NCBI GenBank assembly: GCA_945869935.1
Contig: CAMBSA010000019.1
Span: 1 to 11,472 of the forward strand
Direction of reading: 5' to 3'
DNA length: 11,472 nucleotides
DNA from: Bordetella parapertussis
Lineage (GTDB): Bacteria; Pseudomonadota; Gammaproteobacteria; Burkholderiales; SG8-39
Notes under the pieces: generated by a model
Databases searched by the model: none
What the model was told of the DNA's origin: nothing
Seen by the model: the letters and a program-made list of their open reading frames with translations, nothing else
In this document: positions 1 through 6,029 of the stretch, piece after piece
Position numbering within the stretch: position 1 is the first letter of the stretch
How the letters are laid out: every line of letters starts with the position of its first letter
Position numbers and translations under genes: made by a program

Positions 1-2357
1 TAGTCGATGACAAGGCGCGCGCCGTCCTCGAGCCGATCCATCCGGTCGAGCCGTGCCTGGACGCTGACGCCGCCGTGTTCGATCGCGCGCTTGGCTTCGA
101 CCGCTTCGACCGCGAACGGCGGTCGCGTCGCATCCACAGTCTCGAGCCATTCGCGCGCAGCGCGCGCGAGGCGTGATGCTTCGAGCTCGGCGAATCGCCC
201 CTCCAGGGCATCGGGCCGGAAGCGCTTCACGCGCTCGATCGCGGCCGTCGCCGATTCCGCGAGCAACGCATCCAGCCCGCCTCCGGCGATCGCCGCCTTC
301 AGTCCGGCCTGGTCGCGCAATGCGGCCCACGCGCGTGACAGCACACCGTGCATCAGCGTGCCCCGGTCGGCCGCGCTCAACCCCGCCTCGACGCTCTCCA
401 GCGCGCGGGCACCGAGTCGATGCGCGGCGAACGCGCGAAACGGGCAGGCCGCCTGATCACGAAACACGCCGGTGCCGCCGGTGAGAGGCTCCCCGGGCGT
501 CCAGGCGGGCGCAGGAGGCTCGGCGATGCGTTCATACGCGCCGCGCCCGTTTGAACCTTGCCGCCCGGCTTCGAATTGCCGATCGCGGGCGAGCGGGTAC
601 TCCGGAACATCAAGCTCTGCGAAGTCGAGTGCCTCGATCGGCTCGCGCACGATCAGCGGACTGACCGAGAGTTCGCGCTCGCCATCGCGCAAGGGATGCG
701 AGAACAGCACCTCGGGCGCGGCGGCGAGCCAGCCTTCGGTGATGCGGCGGTCGAGCGCAAGCGAGGCGGTGGCGGAGGCTTCCGGCACGCCGGCGCGGCG
801 CTGCAATTCCACCGGCAGGAAGGGACTCGGGCGCGCATGCAGGGGCCAGGCCTCGTCGGTGAGTCCCATCACCCAGAGATGATCGAAGGCAAGGCCCGCC
901 GACTCGAGCACGCCGAGCACCTGGATCGGCTCGTCGTTCGCCTCCGGCTGGAACAGCGTGTCCGCAGCCATGCGGCGAAGCCGGCTCACCGCATCGCGAA
1001 ACCGCATGCGCGGCAGCACGCGCTCGATCGCGCCGAGCACCGAGATCAGTTCATGAAATTTCTTGAGCGCCTGATATTCGGCCGAGTCCGGCGCCCGCCC
1101 CGGGAAGCCGGCCAGTTTGAGCAGCGTGTCGATCCGCCGGCCCCAGTCCGCCGGAGACCCTTGACCGCCCAAATGCTCGCGCGCATGCGCGGCAAGGCGC
1201 CCGAGCAGGTGCGTCGCGCCCGGCGCGATCGGGCCGAAGTCCTCTTCGGCCAGGCGGGCAAGCCGTCCGAGGCTCAAGGTAGCGGGCGAACGTTCGCGCA
1301 GGCGCGCCTCGAGCCGCGCGCGCGCCGCCTGCTCCTCCTCGCCGCCGGCGATGAAGGGCGACCGAAGCAGCAGGCTCAGTCGCGCAAATTCGATGCGCGC
1401 GCCGGAGGCGGCTTCGAGCAGCAGCAGCGCCGCATGAACAATCGGAAAACCGGACAGCGGCTCGCCGAGCGAGATGTTGAACGGCGGCACGGAATCCGGC
1501 CCGGGCGACAGCACGGCTGCGAACAGCCGGCGTATCGCCTTGCGCTGCTTCTGCAGATCCGGGACGACGATCGCAATCCGCGCGGCATCGGGGTCCGGAC
1601 TTTGCTCAAGGCGCGCCCTCGCCCAGCGCGCTGCGGCGAGAATCTCGTCCTTCCCGGTGGGAAACGACAGGCGCATCGCGCGGCCTCCACTTCGGACCGG
1701 CGCGCTTTCGAAGACCTCGACTCCGGTTGCCTCGAGCGCCTCGACGAAATTGCGCTGCTGGGGCGAAAGCAGGTCGAAAGCGTGGAGCACCAGGCAGGAC
1801 GGCCGTTTCAGCGCGGAGTTCGCAAGATGCGAGGACACGAGCGCGGGCAGGCGCGCGGCATCGGTCCAGCCGTTGCGCGCGCATTCGCGTTCGATCGCGC
1901 CCGACCAGGCGAGGAACGCGCGCGTGTCCTCGTTCTCGGCAAAGCCCTCGATGGACCCGGCGAATCCGAAGGCATGCGCGGTTCGCCACGCTTCCCGGCA
2001 GGCGGCCGCCGCCTGCACCCGCGCGAGCAGTCCCTCGCCTTCCCGGGAATCGCCGACGACGCGCTCCCAGAGCGCCTGTTCTTCCTCGGCGGACAACAGC
2101 AGAGGCAGGTCTGCGGCAAGCTCTGAATACAGCGCGTCTTCATACAGGCGGCCGAGAAACGCGCTCAGGGGCAGGATGTCGGCGGCGTCCCAGTAGACAA
2201 GGCCGCGGGCGAGTTGATGACGGTCGAAGTCGTGCTCGAGTTCCTGCGCCAGGCGCCGATTGGGCGTGACCACCGTGATTCCCGCGGCGCCTCCCTCTGC
2301 CAGACGCGTGAACAAGGCGTCGGTATCGAGTTTCGGGAAGGAGTGTTCCGGCGCCAT
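1..2357 (-). CDS. AddB-like PD-(D/E)XK nuclease / probable DNA repair protein, 3' part missing
   Basis: Reading the minus strand from the ATG at 2355-2357 gives one open frame of about 785 codons that runs off the left edge. The N-terminal part (VVTPNRRLAQEL near residue 30) resembles the degenerate helicase region of AddB-type proteins, but I see no GxxxxGK[ST] Walker A. Near residues 477-505 is a helicase-like block (QVLGVLESAGLAFDHLWVMG, then LTDEAWP). From about residue 630 comes the RecB-family nuclease domain: an ACPFRAFAAHRL block whose Cys matches the first iron-sulfur ligand of AddB nucleases, RGTLMHGVLSRAW, and ARLDRMDRL followed by RLVID, the strand carrying the catalytic Asp. The window ends one or two codons before the expected Lys and before any later cysteines. 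The architecture fits the roughly 900-residue betaproteobacterial 'probable DNA repair protein' family related to AddB. A UvrD/RecB-type helicase gene would be the expected downstream partner, outside the window. No strong ribosome binding site precedes the start, so the start is moderately certain. Confidence 0.85.
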   Translation of the reverse strand, partial: MAPEHSFPKLDTDALFTRLAEGGAAGITVVTPNRRLAQELEHDFDRHQLARGLVYWDAADILPLSAFLGRLYEDALYSELAADLPLLLSAEEEQALWERVVGDSREGEGLLARVQAAAACREAWRTAHAFGFAGSIEGFAENEDTRAFLAWSGAIERECARNGWTDAARLPALVSSHLANSALKRPSCLVLHAFDLLSPQQRNFVEALEATGVEVFESAPVRSGGRAMRLSFPTGKDEILAAARWARARLEQSPDPDAARIAIVVPDLQKQRKAIRRLFAAVLSPGPDSVPPFNISLGEPLSGFPIVHAALLLLEAASGARIEFARLSLLLRSPFIAGGEEEQAARARLEARLRERSPATLSLGRLARLAEEDFGPIAPGATHLLGRLAAHAREHLGGQGSPADWGRRIDTLLKLAGFPGRAPDSAEYQALKKFHELISVLGAIERVLPRMRFRDAVSRLRRMAADTLFQPEANDEPIQVLGVLESAGLAFDHLWVMGLTDEAWPLHARPSPFLPVELQRRAGVPEASATASLALDRRITEGWLAAAPEVLFSHPLRDGERELSVSPLIVREPIEALDFAELDVPEYPLARDRQFEAGRQGSNGRGAYERIAEPPAPAWTPGEPLTGGTGVFRDQAACPFRAFAAHRLGARALESVEAGLSAADRGTLMHGVLSRAWAALRDQAGLKAAIAGGGLDALLAESATAAIERVKRFRPDALEGRFAELEASRLARAAREWLETVDATRPPFAVEAVEAKRAIEHGGVSVQARLDRMDRLEDGARLVID

Positions 2358-2438
2358 GGCTGCGATGATAGACGAGCCGACCGGATGCGTGCGCCTGAGG
2401 CCGGTACACTCCCGGTCACCGATGCGGAGACTTCCACA

Positions 2439-3110
2439 ATGTCGCTGAACCTGATTGCCCGCTCACTGATTGCGGTATCCCTGGTACTGTTTTTCGCGGT
2501 ATCGCACGCCTCGGCCCAGTCGCCGCACACCCACCAGCACAGCTTCAGCGACGCAGCAAAGTGGTCGCGGGTATTCGACGATCCGAAGCGCGACCCATGG
2601 CAAAAGCCGCACGAAGTGATCACGGCGCTCAAACTCGCACCGGATGCATCGGTGGCAGATATCGGCGCAGGTACCGGTTACTTCTCCGCCCGCCTTGCGC
2701 TTTTCGTCCCGAAGGGCAAGGTCTATGCGGTGGATACCGAGCCCGATATGGTGAAGTTCCTCGAAGCTCGTGCGAAAAAGGACGGGCTTTCCAATCTCGT
2801 GCCGGTGAGGGGAACCAACACCGATCCGCGGCTGCCTGCGCCGGTTGATCTGGTGCTGCTGGTGGATGTCTATCACCACATCAAAGGTCGGCAGACCTAT
2901 TTCAGCAAGCTGCGCGCCTCGCTTGCACCGGGCGGCCGGGTGGCAATCATCGACTTCAATCAGACATCACGTTCCGGGCCGCCGAAGGCCGAACGAATCG
3001 CGCCGGAGCGGGTGAAATCCGAGATGGCCGCCGCCGGGTATGCCGCGCCAGCGGAATTCGGCTTTCTGCCCAATCAATTTTTCCTGGTGTTCAACGTAGC
3101 CACACCCTGA
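2439..3110 (+). CDS. class I SAM-dependent methyltransferase with signal peptide
   Basis: This 223-residue protein has a Rossmann-type methyltransferase core: motif I VADIGAGTGYFSARLA (72-87), motif II VYAVDTEPDMVKFLE with acidic D99 for the SAM ribose (95-109), PVDLVLLVDVYHHI (135-148) and GGRVAIIDF (165-173). The first 26 residues look like a Sec signal peptide: a short n-region with R8, a hydrophobic stretch SLIAVSLVLFFAV (9-21) and a likely cleavage site ASA|Q after residue 26. A His-rich stretch (HTHQHSF, 30-36) follows. The ATG at 2439 is chosen because GGAGA (2426-2430) sits eight bases upstream and the signal peptide begins there; the open frame upstream to 2214 overlaps the divergent nuclease gene. 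Substrate is unknown. Exported or membrane-tethered methyltransferases of this general form are known but poorly explained, since SAM is cytoplasmic. The gene stands alone and converges on the ferredoxin gene with a 20-base gap. Confidence 0.85.
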   Translation: MSLNLIARSLIAVSLVLFFAVSHASAQSPHTHQHSFSDAAKWSRVFDDPKRDPWQKPHEVITALKLAPDASVADIGAGTGYFSARLALFVPKGKVYAVDTEPDMVKFLEARAKKDGLSNLVPVRGTNTDPRLPAPVDLVLLVDVYHHIKGRQTYFSKLRASLAPGGRVAIIDFNQTSRSGPPKAERIAPERVKSEMAAAGYAAPAEFGFLPNQFFLVFNVATP

Positions 3111-3130
3111 ACCGGTTGCGGAGCAGTGCC

Positions 3131-3454
3131 TCAGCGCTCGATCAGGTGCTTCTTGTCCTTGACCTTCGACCACTGATCGGCGTCGGCCGGCGCGTCCTTG
3201 CGTTCGGCAAGCGTCGGCCAGGACTTGGCGAGTTCGCGGTTGAGTTCGATGAACGGCCGTTGCGCCGGCGGCACGTCGTCTTCGGCGAAGATCGCCTCGA
3301 CCGGGCACTCCGACACGCACAGGGTGCAGTCGATGCACTCGTCCGGATCGATGACCAGCATGTTCGGGCCTTCCCGAAAGCAGTCGACCGGGCACACGTC
3401 GACGCAGTCGGTGTATTTGCATTTGATGCAGGATTCGGTGACTATGTAGGCCAT
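3131..3454 (-). CDS. fdxA: 7Fe-8S ferredoxin (FdxA / Azotobacter FdI type)
   Basis: This 107-residue acidic protein is a small soluble electron carrier with one [3Fe-4S] and one [4Fe-4S] cluster. Counting without the initiator Met, cysteines fall at 8, 11, 16, 20, 24, 39, 42, 45 and 49, exactly as in Azotobacter vinelandii ferredoxin I. There C8, C16 and C49 bind the 3Fe cluster and C20, C39, C42 and C45 the 4Fe cluster. The segments [19 protein letters not shown] and [19 protein letters not shown] carry these ligands. The long C-terminal tail ([15 protein letters not shown] onward) is typical of the family. The start at MAYIV is chosen over one seven codons upstream because it reproduces the family numbering. 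No strong Shine-Dalgarno is visible. The gene is probably monocistronic. Its redox partner cannot be told from the context. Confidence 0.95.
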   Translation of the reverse strand: MAYIVTESCIKCKYTDCVDVCPVDCFREGPNMLVIDPDECIDCTLCVSECPVEAIFAEDDVPPAQRPFIELNRELAKSWPTLAERKDAPADADQWSKVKDKKHLIER

Positions 3455-3461
3455 GTCGGGT

Positions 3462-3496
3462 TTCGGTCTTAGCAACGGCGAAATTGAGTCTTAGTA
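3462..3496. repeat. paired direct repeats between fdxA start and its possible -10 box
   Basis: On the plus strand, TTCGGTCTTAGCA (3462-3474) and TTGAGTCTTAGTA (3484-3496) match at 10 of 13 positions and share the core GTCTTAG. They start 22 bases apart, about two helical turns. They lie 8 to 42 bases upstream of the ferredoxin ATG, a plausible place for a regulator to bind. No known operator is recognised, and chance cannot be excluded. Confidence 0.35.
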
Positions 3497-3501
3497 CCTG
3501 A

Positions 3502-3507
3502 ATTTTA
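3502..3507 (-). promoter_or_regulatory. possible -10 element for fdxA
   Basis: On the minus strand this hexamer reads TAAAAT, five of six matches to TATAAT, in a locally AT-rich patch of a GC-rich spacer about 47 bases before the ferredoxin ATG. I see no convincing -35 box 16-18 bases further upstream, so this is only a candidate. Confidence 0.25.
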
Positions 3508-3560
3508 ACATGCATTCGGCCATTTCCCCGGTACAGCCCCCCGCCGCTTCAGGCACTTGC

Positions 3561-3589
3561 TTCACCCGGGCTTGCAATTCGGCTAGGAT
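3561..3589 (+). promoter_or_regulatory. possible sigma-70-type promoter for trxA
   Basis: TTCACC (3561-3566) and TAGGAT (3584-3589) each match four of six consensus positions and are separated by 17 bases. Transcription would start about 100 bases before trxA, giving a C-rich, G-poor leader. The match is moderate and this is the best pair I see in the fdxA-trxA spacer. Confidence 0.35.
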
Positions 3590-3609
3590 AGCCCCACCTG
3601 TTCGCAATA

Positions 3610-3637
3610 CCCTGAACTTCCCGTTCCGGAATTTCCG
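3610..3637 (+). repeat. two-block dispersed intergenic repeat, copy 1
   Basis: The blocks CCCTGAACT (3610-3618) and CCGGAATTTCCG (3626-3637) are separated by 7 bases. The same two blocks occur in the same order at 10831-10855, separated by 4 bases. The second block is a near-palindrome. Both copies are in non-coding spacers. Confidence 0.35.
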
Positions 3638-3697
3638 CTTCCCGCCCCCAATTACCCCCCCTTTCGCGGCACCGTCCGCTTTCCTGCTGAGGCTTCA

Positions 3698-4024
3698 ATG
3701 AGTGACGAAATTTCCCATGTAACCGATGACTCCTTCGAGTCCGATGTACTCAAGTCCGGCACCCCGGTGCTGGTGGACTACTGGGCCGAATGGTGCGGTC
3801 CCTGCAAGGCGATCGCGCCGGTGCTCGCCGAAGTGGCCAAGGAGTATTCCGGCAAGCTCAAGATTGCGAAGCTCAATGTCGACGAGAACCAGGAAGTGCC
3901 GAAGAAGTACGGCATTCGCGGCATCCCGACGCTGATGTTGTTCAAGAACGGCAACATGGAAGCCATGAAGGTGGGTGCGCTGAGCAAATCCCAGCTCACC
4001 GCCTTCCTTGACAGCAACATCTGA
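3698..4024 (+). CDS. trxA: thioredoxin 1
   Basis: The product is a 108-residue cytoplasmic protein disulfide reductase, close to the 109 residues of E. coli thioredoxin. It supplies electrons to ribonucleotide reductase, methionine sulfoxide reductases and similar enzymes. The active site WCGPCK places the redox cysteines at C33 and C36. The buried Asp is D27 (VLVDYWAEW), and the cis-proline is P77 in [11 protein letters not shown], which forms the substrate-binding groove. TGAGG at 3688-3692 is a reasonable ribosome binding site five bases before the ATG. There is no export signal. The gene sits directly upstream of rho, an arrangement conserved in many beta- and gammaproteobacteria, so readthrough into rho is likely. 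Confidence 0.97.
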   Translation: MSDEISHVTDDSFESDVLKSGTPVLVDYWAEWCGPCKAIAPVLAEVAKEYSGKLKIAKLNVDENQEVPKKYGIRGIPTLMLFKNGNMEAMKVGALSKSQLTAFLDSNI

Positions 4025-4042
4025 ACGTCTTAATCCCCACAA

Positions 4043-4141
4043 ATGCGTGGCACGGGACCCCGTGGCACGCAGGTCCGGAAGGCCCATGAAGTCTTCCGCT
4101 TCGGTTTCTTCCGCTTCTTCCCCTTAAAGCTGCTGTACTGA
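4043..4141 (+). CDS. possible 32-codon leader peptide ahead of rho
   Basis: An ATG at 4043 opens a 32-codon frame ending with TGA at 4139-4141. Residues 17-26 are rich in Phe and Arg (VFRFGFFRFF). It lies in the trxA-rho spacer, the position of the 33-residue rhoL leader ORF of E. coli, but I see no sequence similarity to rhoL. There is no Shine-Dalgarno before the ATG, and its 5' end overlaps the inverted repeat at 4045-4070. A chance ORF is at least as likely as a translated leader. Confidence 0.2.
   Translation: MRGTGPRGTQVRKAHEVFRFGFFRFFPLKLLY
4045..4070 (+). other. 26-base inverted repeat (hairpin) in the trxA-rho spacer
   Basis: GCGTG (4045-4049) pairs with CACGC (4066-4070), and CACGGG (4051-4056) pairs with CCCGTG (4059-4064). 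One G facing G interrupts the stem, and two bases lie at the centre, so the innermost pair would open to form a loop. It begins 20 bases after the trxA stop. No T-run follows, so it is not a standard intrinsic terminator. It could protect the trxA mRNA 3' end, pause polymerase, or be a protein-binding site. Confidence 0.5.
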
Positions 4142-4207
4142 CAGGCCCAACAGCCCTCTGTACGCCCCTCTCCTGCCGCCTTTTCCTGCCGCTTTTCCCG
4201 CACGCTT
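4142..4207 (+). promoter_or_regulatory. C-rich, G-poor rho leader, candidate rut site
   Basis: The 60 bases at 4141-4200 contain 29 C and only 10 G, and include a near-tandem repeat (CCTGCCGCCTTTT then CCTGCCGCTTTT). The pyrimidine-rich character begins in 4092-4131. Rho loads on unstructured C-rich, G-poor RNA, and E. coli rho is known to be autoregulated by termination in its own leader, so this tract is a natural candidate rut element. No Shine-Dalgarno is visible between it and the rho ATG. The function is inferred from composition and position. Confidence 0.4.
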
Positions 4208-5467
4208 ATGCATTTGTCCGAATTGAAGTCACTGCACGTCTCGGCCCTGATCGAGATGGCGCAAACCTACGAGGTCGAAGGCGCCAATCGCATGCGCAAG
4301 CAGGAGCTCATTTTCGCGCTCCTGAAGAATCGTGCGAAAAAAGGCGAGGCGATCTTTGGCGATGGCACACTCGAAGTGCTGCCCGACGGTTTCGGGTTCC
4401 TGAGATCGCCCGACACGTCCTATCTCGCCTCCACTGATGACATCTACGTCAGCCCGTCGCAGATCCGCCGTTTCAATCTGCACACCGGCGACTCGATCGA
4501 GGGCGAAATCCGCACGCCCAAAGATGGCGAGCGCTACTTTGCGCTGGTCAAGGTGGACCGCGTCAACGGCGAATCGCCCGAGGCGTCCAAGCACAAGATC
4601 CTGTTCGAGAACCTGACGCCACTGCATCCGAACGTGGCCCTGCGCCTGGAGCGCGACATCAAGGCCGAGGAAAACATCACCGGCCGGATCATCGACATCA
4701 TTGCGCCGATCGGCAAGGGCCAGCGCGGCCTGATCGTCTCGCCCCCGAAGGCGGGCAAGACAGTGATGCTGCAGCACATGGCACATGCGATCATCGCCAA
4801 CAATCCGGATACCGTCCTGATCGTTCTGCTGATAGACGAGCGCCCGGAAGAAGTTACCGAAATGCAACGCTCGGTGAAGGGCGAGGTCGTGGCCTCCACC
4901 TTCGACGAGCCGGCCTCGCGCCACGTCCAGGTCGCAGAGATGGTGATCGAAAAGGCCAAGCGCCTGGTCGAGCACAAGAAGGACGTTGTGATCCTGCTGG
5001 ACTCGATCACACGGCTCGCGCGCGCCTACAACACGGTCGTGCCTGCCTCGGGCAAGGTTCTTACAGGCGGCGTGGATGCGAACGCGCTGCAGCGCCCGAA
5101 GCGGTTCTTCGGTGCCGCCCGCAATGTCGAGGAAGGCGGTTCGCTCACGATCCTCGCCACCGCACTGATCGACACCGGCAGCCGCATGGACGATGTGATC
5201 TTCGAGGAGTTCAAGGGTACCGGCAACATGGAAGTGCACCTCGATCGCCGGATGTACGAAAAACGGATTTTCCCCGCGATCAACGTCAATCGTTCGGGCA
5301 CACGCCGTGAGGAACTGCTGATCAAGCACGAGGTGTTGTCCAAGATCTGGGTGTTGCGAAAACTGCTCTACCCGATGGATGACCTCGAGGCGATGGAATT
5401 CCTGCTGGACAAGGTCAAGGGAACCAAGACGAACTCCGACTTCTTCGACTCGATGCGCCGCGGCTGA
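4208..5467 (+). CDS. rho: transcription termination factor Rho
   Basis: This is the hexameric RNA-dependent ATPase/helicase that ends transcription at Rho-dependent sites. At 419 residues it is the same length as E. coli Rho and appears to align without gaps, so residue numbers carry over. The N-terminal region ([18 protein letters not shown]) and cold-shock-like RNA-binding domain (GFGFLR at 61-66, [13 protein letters not shown] at 77-89) form the primary site. The motor domain has Walker A PPKAGKT (179-185), catalytic E211 in [11 protein letters not shown], Walker B VVILLD ending at D265, a Q-loop region 278-290, and R353 and R366 near the arginine-finger region. The C-terminus [11 protein letters not shown] is typical. 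The start matches the family N-terminus even though no ribosome binding site precedes it. The long trxA-rho spacer contains a probable regulatory leader. All key residues are present, so the protein should be active. Confidence 0.98.
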   Translation: MHLSELKSLHVSALIEMAQTYEVEGANRMRKQELIFALLKNRAKKGEAIFGDGTLEVLPDGFGFLRSPDTSYLASTDDIYVSPSQIRRFNLHTGDSIEGEIRTPKDGERYFALVKVDRVNGESPEASKHKILFENLTPLHPNVALRLERDIKAEENITGRIIDIIAPIGKGQRGLIVSPPKAGKTVMLQHMAHAIIANNPDTVLIVLLIDERPEEVTEMQRSVKGEVVASTFDEPASRHVQVAEMVIEKAKRLVEHKKDVVILLDSITRLARAYNTVVPASGKVLTGGVDANALQRPKRFFGAARNVEEGGSLTILATALIDTGSRMDDVIFEEFKGTGNMEVHLDRRMYEKRIFPAINVNRSGTRREELLIKHEVLSKIWVLRKLLYPMDDLEAMEFLLDKVKGTKTNSDFFDSMRRG

Positions 5468-5492
5468 CGTAGAGTCAAAATCGGCCCGCTCC

Positions 5493-5521
5493 TTGATAAG
5501 TCGCTGAAAATCTGGGATAAT
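5493..5521 (+). promoter_or_regulatory. sigma-70-type promoter for rpmE
   Basis: TTGATA (5493-5498) and GATAAT (5516-5521) each match five of six consensus positions with the ideal 17-base spacer, and AT-rich sequence follows the -10. The predicted start near 5528 gives a leader of about 100 bases. That leader contains a small hairpin (TGCAG 5545-5549, loop GCTG, CTGCA 5554-5558) and a doubled TCGGAT. This is the clearest promoter in the window and makes rpmE independent of rho. Confidence 0.75.
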
Positions 5522-5631
5522 TAAAAGTTCTTCCACGCTCGCAATGCAGGCTGCTGCAGGTCGGATTCGGTTTGTCGGATCCACCCTCGCGCGCCCGGGC
5601 AGGACCGAGCAATTCACTCAAAGGAAATGCA

Positions 5632-5862
5632 ATGAAACCCGGCGTTCACCCCGAATACAACGAAATCAAGGTCACGTGCTCCTGCGGCAATACGTTCGAG
5701 ACGCGTTCGACCCTGGGAAAACCCTTGCAAGTCGAAGTCTGCTCCGCCTGCCATCCGTTCTACACCGGCAAGCAGAAGATGGTCGACACCGCCGGCCGCG
5801 TGGAGAAATTCCGCCAGAAATACGCTGGCAAAAAGGCAGCGACCCCGCCCGCAGCGGCGTGA
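5632..5862 (+). CDS. rpmE: 50S ribosomal protein bL31, zinc-binding form
   Basis: This 76-residue basic protein bridges the two ribosomal subunits. The N-terminus [20 protein letters not shown] and the block [13 protein letters not shown] are typical of bL31. Cysteines C16, C18, C37 and C40 form the zinc-binding C+ type, not the zinc-free paralog induced on zinc starvation. The C-terminal tail ([11 protein letters not shown]) is low in complexity and not conserved. AAGGA (5621-5625) gives a good ribosome binding site six bases before the ATG. The gene has its own promoter upstream and a strong hairpin terminator 20 bases downstream, so it is likely monocistronic. The roughly 100-base leader could allow autogenous control, as reported for E. 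coli bL31, but no matching operator is recognised here. Confidence 0.97.
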   Translation: MKPGVHPEYNEIKVTCSCGNTFETRSTLGKPLQVEVCSACHPFYTGKQKMVDTAGRVEKFRQKYAGKKAATPPAAA

Positions 5863-5881
5863 TTCTGCGCAAGGTCGTGAC

Positions 5882-5909
5882 AAAGGCAGCTTCGGCTGCC
5901 TTTTGTTTT
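5882..5909 (+). terminator. intrinsic terminator of rpmE
   Basis: AAAGGCAGC (5882-5890) pairs perfectly with GCTGCCTTT (5895-5903) across a TTCG tetraloop closed by C-G, and is followed by TTTTGTTTT (5901-5909). This is a textbook Rho-independent terminator 20 bases after the rpmE stop. Confidence 0.9.
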
Positions 5910-5913
5910 GGGC

Positions 5914-5932
5914 GCAGCTTCGGCTGCCTTTT
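5914..5932 (+). terminator. second, shorter copy of the rpmE terminator
   Basis: GCAGC (5914-5918), loop TTCG and GCTGC (5923-5927), followed by CTTTT, repeat the first hairpin with a 28-base offset. The stem is shorter because the 5' flank no longer pairs with the T-run. A third, degraded echo (GCAGCTTCACATGCC, 5944-5958) lies 30 bases further on. This looks like local tandem duplication of a terminator. Confidence 0.65.
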
Positions 5933-6000
5933 GTGATTTGGACGCAGCTTCACATGCCGGTTACTGCAGCAGTTCCGCATCCCTTGTGACAAAGCTGATT

Positions 6001-6008
6001 CCCCCCCC
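6001..6008 (+). repeat. C8 homopolymer tract before the glycosyltransferase
   Basis: Eight consecutive C lie 21 bases before the ATG at 6030, in the short non-coding stretch between the rpmE terminators and the glycosyltransferase gene. Such tracts can change length by slippage. Here it would sit between a weak -35-like TTGTGA (5984-5989) and a weak -10-like TAGCTT (6009-6014). Confidence 0.6.
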
Positions 6009-6029
6009 TAGCTTGCGCCCCGCACGCAG

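Noticed and set aside
558..2126. 522-codon plus-strand open frame opposite the nuclease gene
   Set aside because: Its translation is Arg/Gln/Ala-rich without recognisable motifs, while the minus strand here encodes a continuous, motif-bearing AddB-like protein. Long antisense frames are expected in GC-rich genes.
2214..2438. 75-codon N-terminal extension of the methyltransferase
   Set aside because: It overlaps the divergent nuclease gene, has no homology-like content, and would bury the signal peptide; GGAGA supports the ATG at 2439.
4229..5617. 462-codon minus-strand open frame opposite rho
   Set aside because: It is the antisense shadow of the full-length, highly conserved rho gene and its translation shows no domain.
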